From Bacillota bacterium (GTDB lineage: Bacteria; Bacillota; Bacilli; Lactobacillales; Streptococcaceae), in the NCBI GenBank assembly GCA_021781855.1, contig JAJXWC010000118.1:1-7052 (forward strand): a DNA stretch of 7,052 bases. The letters run 5' to 3'. Below are positions 5,812 through 7,052 of this stretch, one piece after another (within the stretch, counting starts at the first letter, position 1; each line of letters opens with the position of its first letter). The notes below the pieces were generated by a model, which saw nothing but the letters and a program-made list of their open reading frames with translations, ran no database searches and was not told where the DNA came from. Made by a program: the position numbers and the translations under genes.

Positions 5812-7052
5812 TTATGCCTTGAGTTCAATCGTGACGGATTGATTGCCAGAAATTATCACTTGTGTATCAGTCAGCCAAACTTTCGGCCGTTTTTCTGGGC
5901 TGGTCAAACCACCGACAAGTGAAATCAAAAGATGCTGCCCAGGCGCTAATTTCGCCTTCAAAGCTGGCAAATAGGTTCTCGGATAAAGCAAATTTGTATT
6001 TGGCTCTAAACGAACAACTTCTCCTTTGTCAAATCCCTTTATATTGACAATCACACTCGTTCCTAGTGAAGACGAATAACTTGCCATTTCCGCAGTTGCA
6101 ATTTTTTCTTCACTTTCGCGCGGAATGCTAAAACCTCCTTCGTAAACATTAATTGAACGCTGAGTTTCAATTTTATGAATCCGAACATGATAAGCACCAC
6201 ATGGTACAACTATTGAAGAAATATGTACATCTTCCATCGGCTTCCAAACCGATTTAACAAATTCGTCAGAAGCCTCATAGGACAAATCATTATATTTCGG
6301 ACGATAATAATGTTCGTCATAAGAAACGGCTAAAACATTGTCAAGTGCAGCTTCGTAGTAATTATAAGCTGCTTTTTGTGCACTCATACCGAACTTCGTT
6401 GAGTAAACGAATTTACCGTATTTTGCTTCGCTGTGAGCTTGGTTCCGACATATTTGACCAAACGGATACATCAGAGTATGATGGAAATCGTCTGTGTGTT
6501 CATAAAATGCATGTCCTGCCAAGTTCAGTTTTCTTTTCTCGTTTTTAGGAAATTCTGCAACCTCTGCCGCCCAGTAAGGATGAGTTTTTGGAACTGCTAG
6601 CATAATGAACGATTTAAATGCCCAGTAGGTCGAGCCTGGCGCATTATATCCCTCGGCAAAAATCAGATTTTGATAGTTGTAACCAATCGTCAAAAGTCCG
6701 TCAGTTGAGAAAATATCTTGTCTAAACCATTGTGCCATATTGCGTGCATACAAACCCTTAATCACTCCCCACGGCAACGCTTCTACATTAGCGAAAACTA
6801 AAGCTCCCCAAAATGACGCTTGAGCAAACCGATAAGTCAAACTCCGTCCAAAAGGAACAGCCACACCATCAGCATCAAACATATGGTAAAAAGTCTTTGC
6901 AAATTCCGCTGCTCGCATTTTAAATAAATCAGAGCGCTGAGGCTCTTCATCTTCCATCAGCTTTGCGTAAATCAGACCATAAAAATGATAGGCCCATGGG
7001 ATATAATAATCAAATTGCGTTTTCTCCCCATCGTGATACCAACCCAGATCGG
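5812..7052 (-). CDS. DUF2264 domain-containing protein (N-terminal part outside window)
   Basis: The last 412 residues of a larger protein; the frame is already open at the right edge, reading DLGWYHDGEKTQFDYYIPWAYHFYG across 7050-6976. An internal ATG at 6957 is therefore not the start. The W-Y-x-D-G...F-D-Y-Y motif, aromatic helical stretches such as GRSLTYRFAQASFWGAL and STYWAFKSFIMLAVP, and a beta-rich C-terminal part (about the last 130 residues, including CGAYHVRIHKIET) match the DUF2264 family. Its biochemical role is not established. The helical aromatic-rich fold recalls alpha/alpha-toroid enzymes acting on glycans, so a carbohydrate-related role is an inference only. No signal peptide can be judged. 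It lies upstream of the T7SS genes in the same direction but is separated by about 700 bases, a possible terminator and the esxA promoter, so it is probably a separate transcription unit. Roughly 200 residues are likely missing. Confidence 0.85.
   Translation of the reverse strand, partial: DLGWYHDGEKTQFDYYIPWAYHFYGLIYAKLMEDEEPQRSDLFKMRAAEFAKTFYHMFDADGVAVPFGRSLTYRFAQASFWGALVFANVEALPWGVIKGLYARNMAQWFRQDIFSTDGLLTIGYNYQNLIFAEGYNAPGSTYWAFKSFIMLAVPKTHPYWAAEVAEFPKNEKRKLNLAGHAFYEHTDDFHHTLMYPFGQICRNQAHSEAKYGKFVYSTKFGMSAQKAAYNYYEAALDNVLAVSYDEHYYRPKYNDLSYEASDEFVKSVWKPMEDVHISSIVVPCGAYHVRIHKIETQRSINVYEGGFSIPRESEEKIATAEMASYSSSLGTSVIVNIKGFDKGEVVRLEPNTNLLYPRTYLPALKAKLAPGQHLLISLVGGLTSPEKRPKVWLTDTQVIISGNQSVTIELKA

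Overview
The window is low-GC Bacillota DNA. The WXG100 protein, the gene set and its order, and the codon choice all suggest a lactococcus or a close relative (inference; no rRNA or species marker is present). Every supportable gene lies on the minus strand, so transcription runs from high to low coordinates.

From right to left: 7052-5812 is the C-terminal 412 residues of a DUF2264 protein whose start lies outside the window. 5811-5280 has no convincing gene. It is full of inverted repeats, including a compact set of four adjacent hairpins (5588-5685) closed by a 7-bp outer stem (5575-5699). A strong sigmaA-type promoter (-35 TTGACA, 17-bp spacer, -10 TAAAAT, 5279-5251) then opens a type VIIb secretion locus. 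It first drives a leader of about 137 nt with two tandem hairpins, then esxA (5107-4817). A Rho-independent terminator (4802-4774) follows esxA directly. Behind it come essA (4755-4282), esaB (4285-4028) and essB (4031-2916), joined by two ATGA overlaps. After a 98-nt gap with a hairpin and a strong AGGAGG ribosome binding site comes essC (2817 to beyond base 1), present here as 939 codons.

Together these genes encode most of a T7SSb machine. EsxA is the small secreted WXG100 helical-hairpin substrate. EssA is a secreted-then-anchored membrane protein. EsaB is a ubiquitin-like cytoplasmic regulator. EssB is a single-pass pseudokinase scaffold. EssC is the FHA-domain and FtsK/SpoIIIE-like ATPase motor that recruits substrates. 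The layout fits high esxA expression, with the machinery genes expressed at a lower level by read-through of the terminator. The esaA/yueB gene that usually sits between esxA and essA is not there, and no LXG effector or immunity gene is inside the window. Both may lie beyond the left edge.

The DUF2264 gene looks like an unrelated neighbour, separated by the structured spacer. The most unusual parts are that multibranched spacer element, the esxA leader hairpins and the esxA/essA terminator. The protein system itself belongs to a known family.
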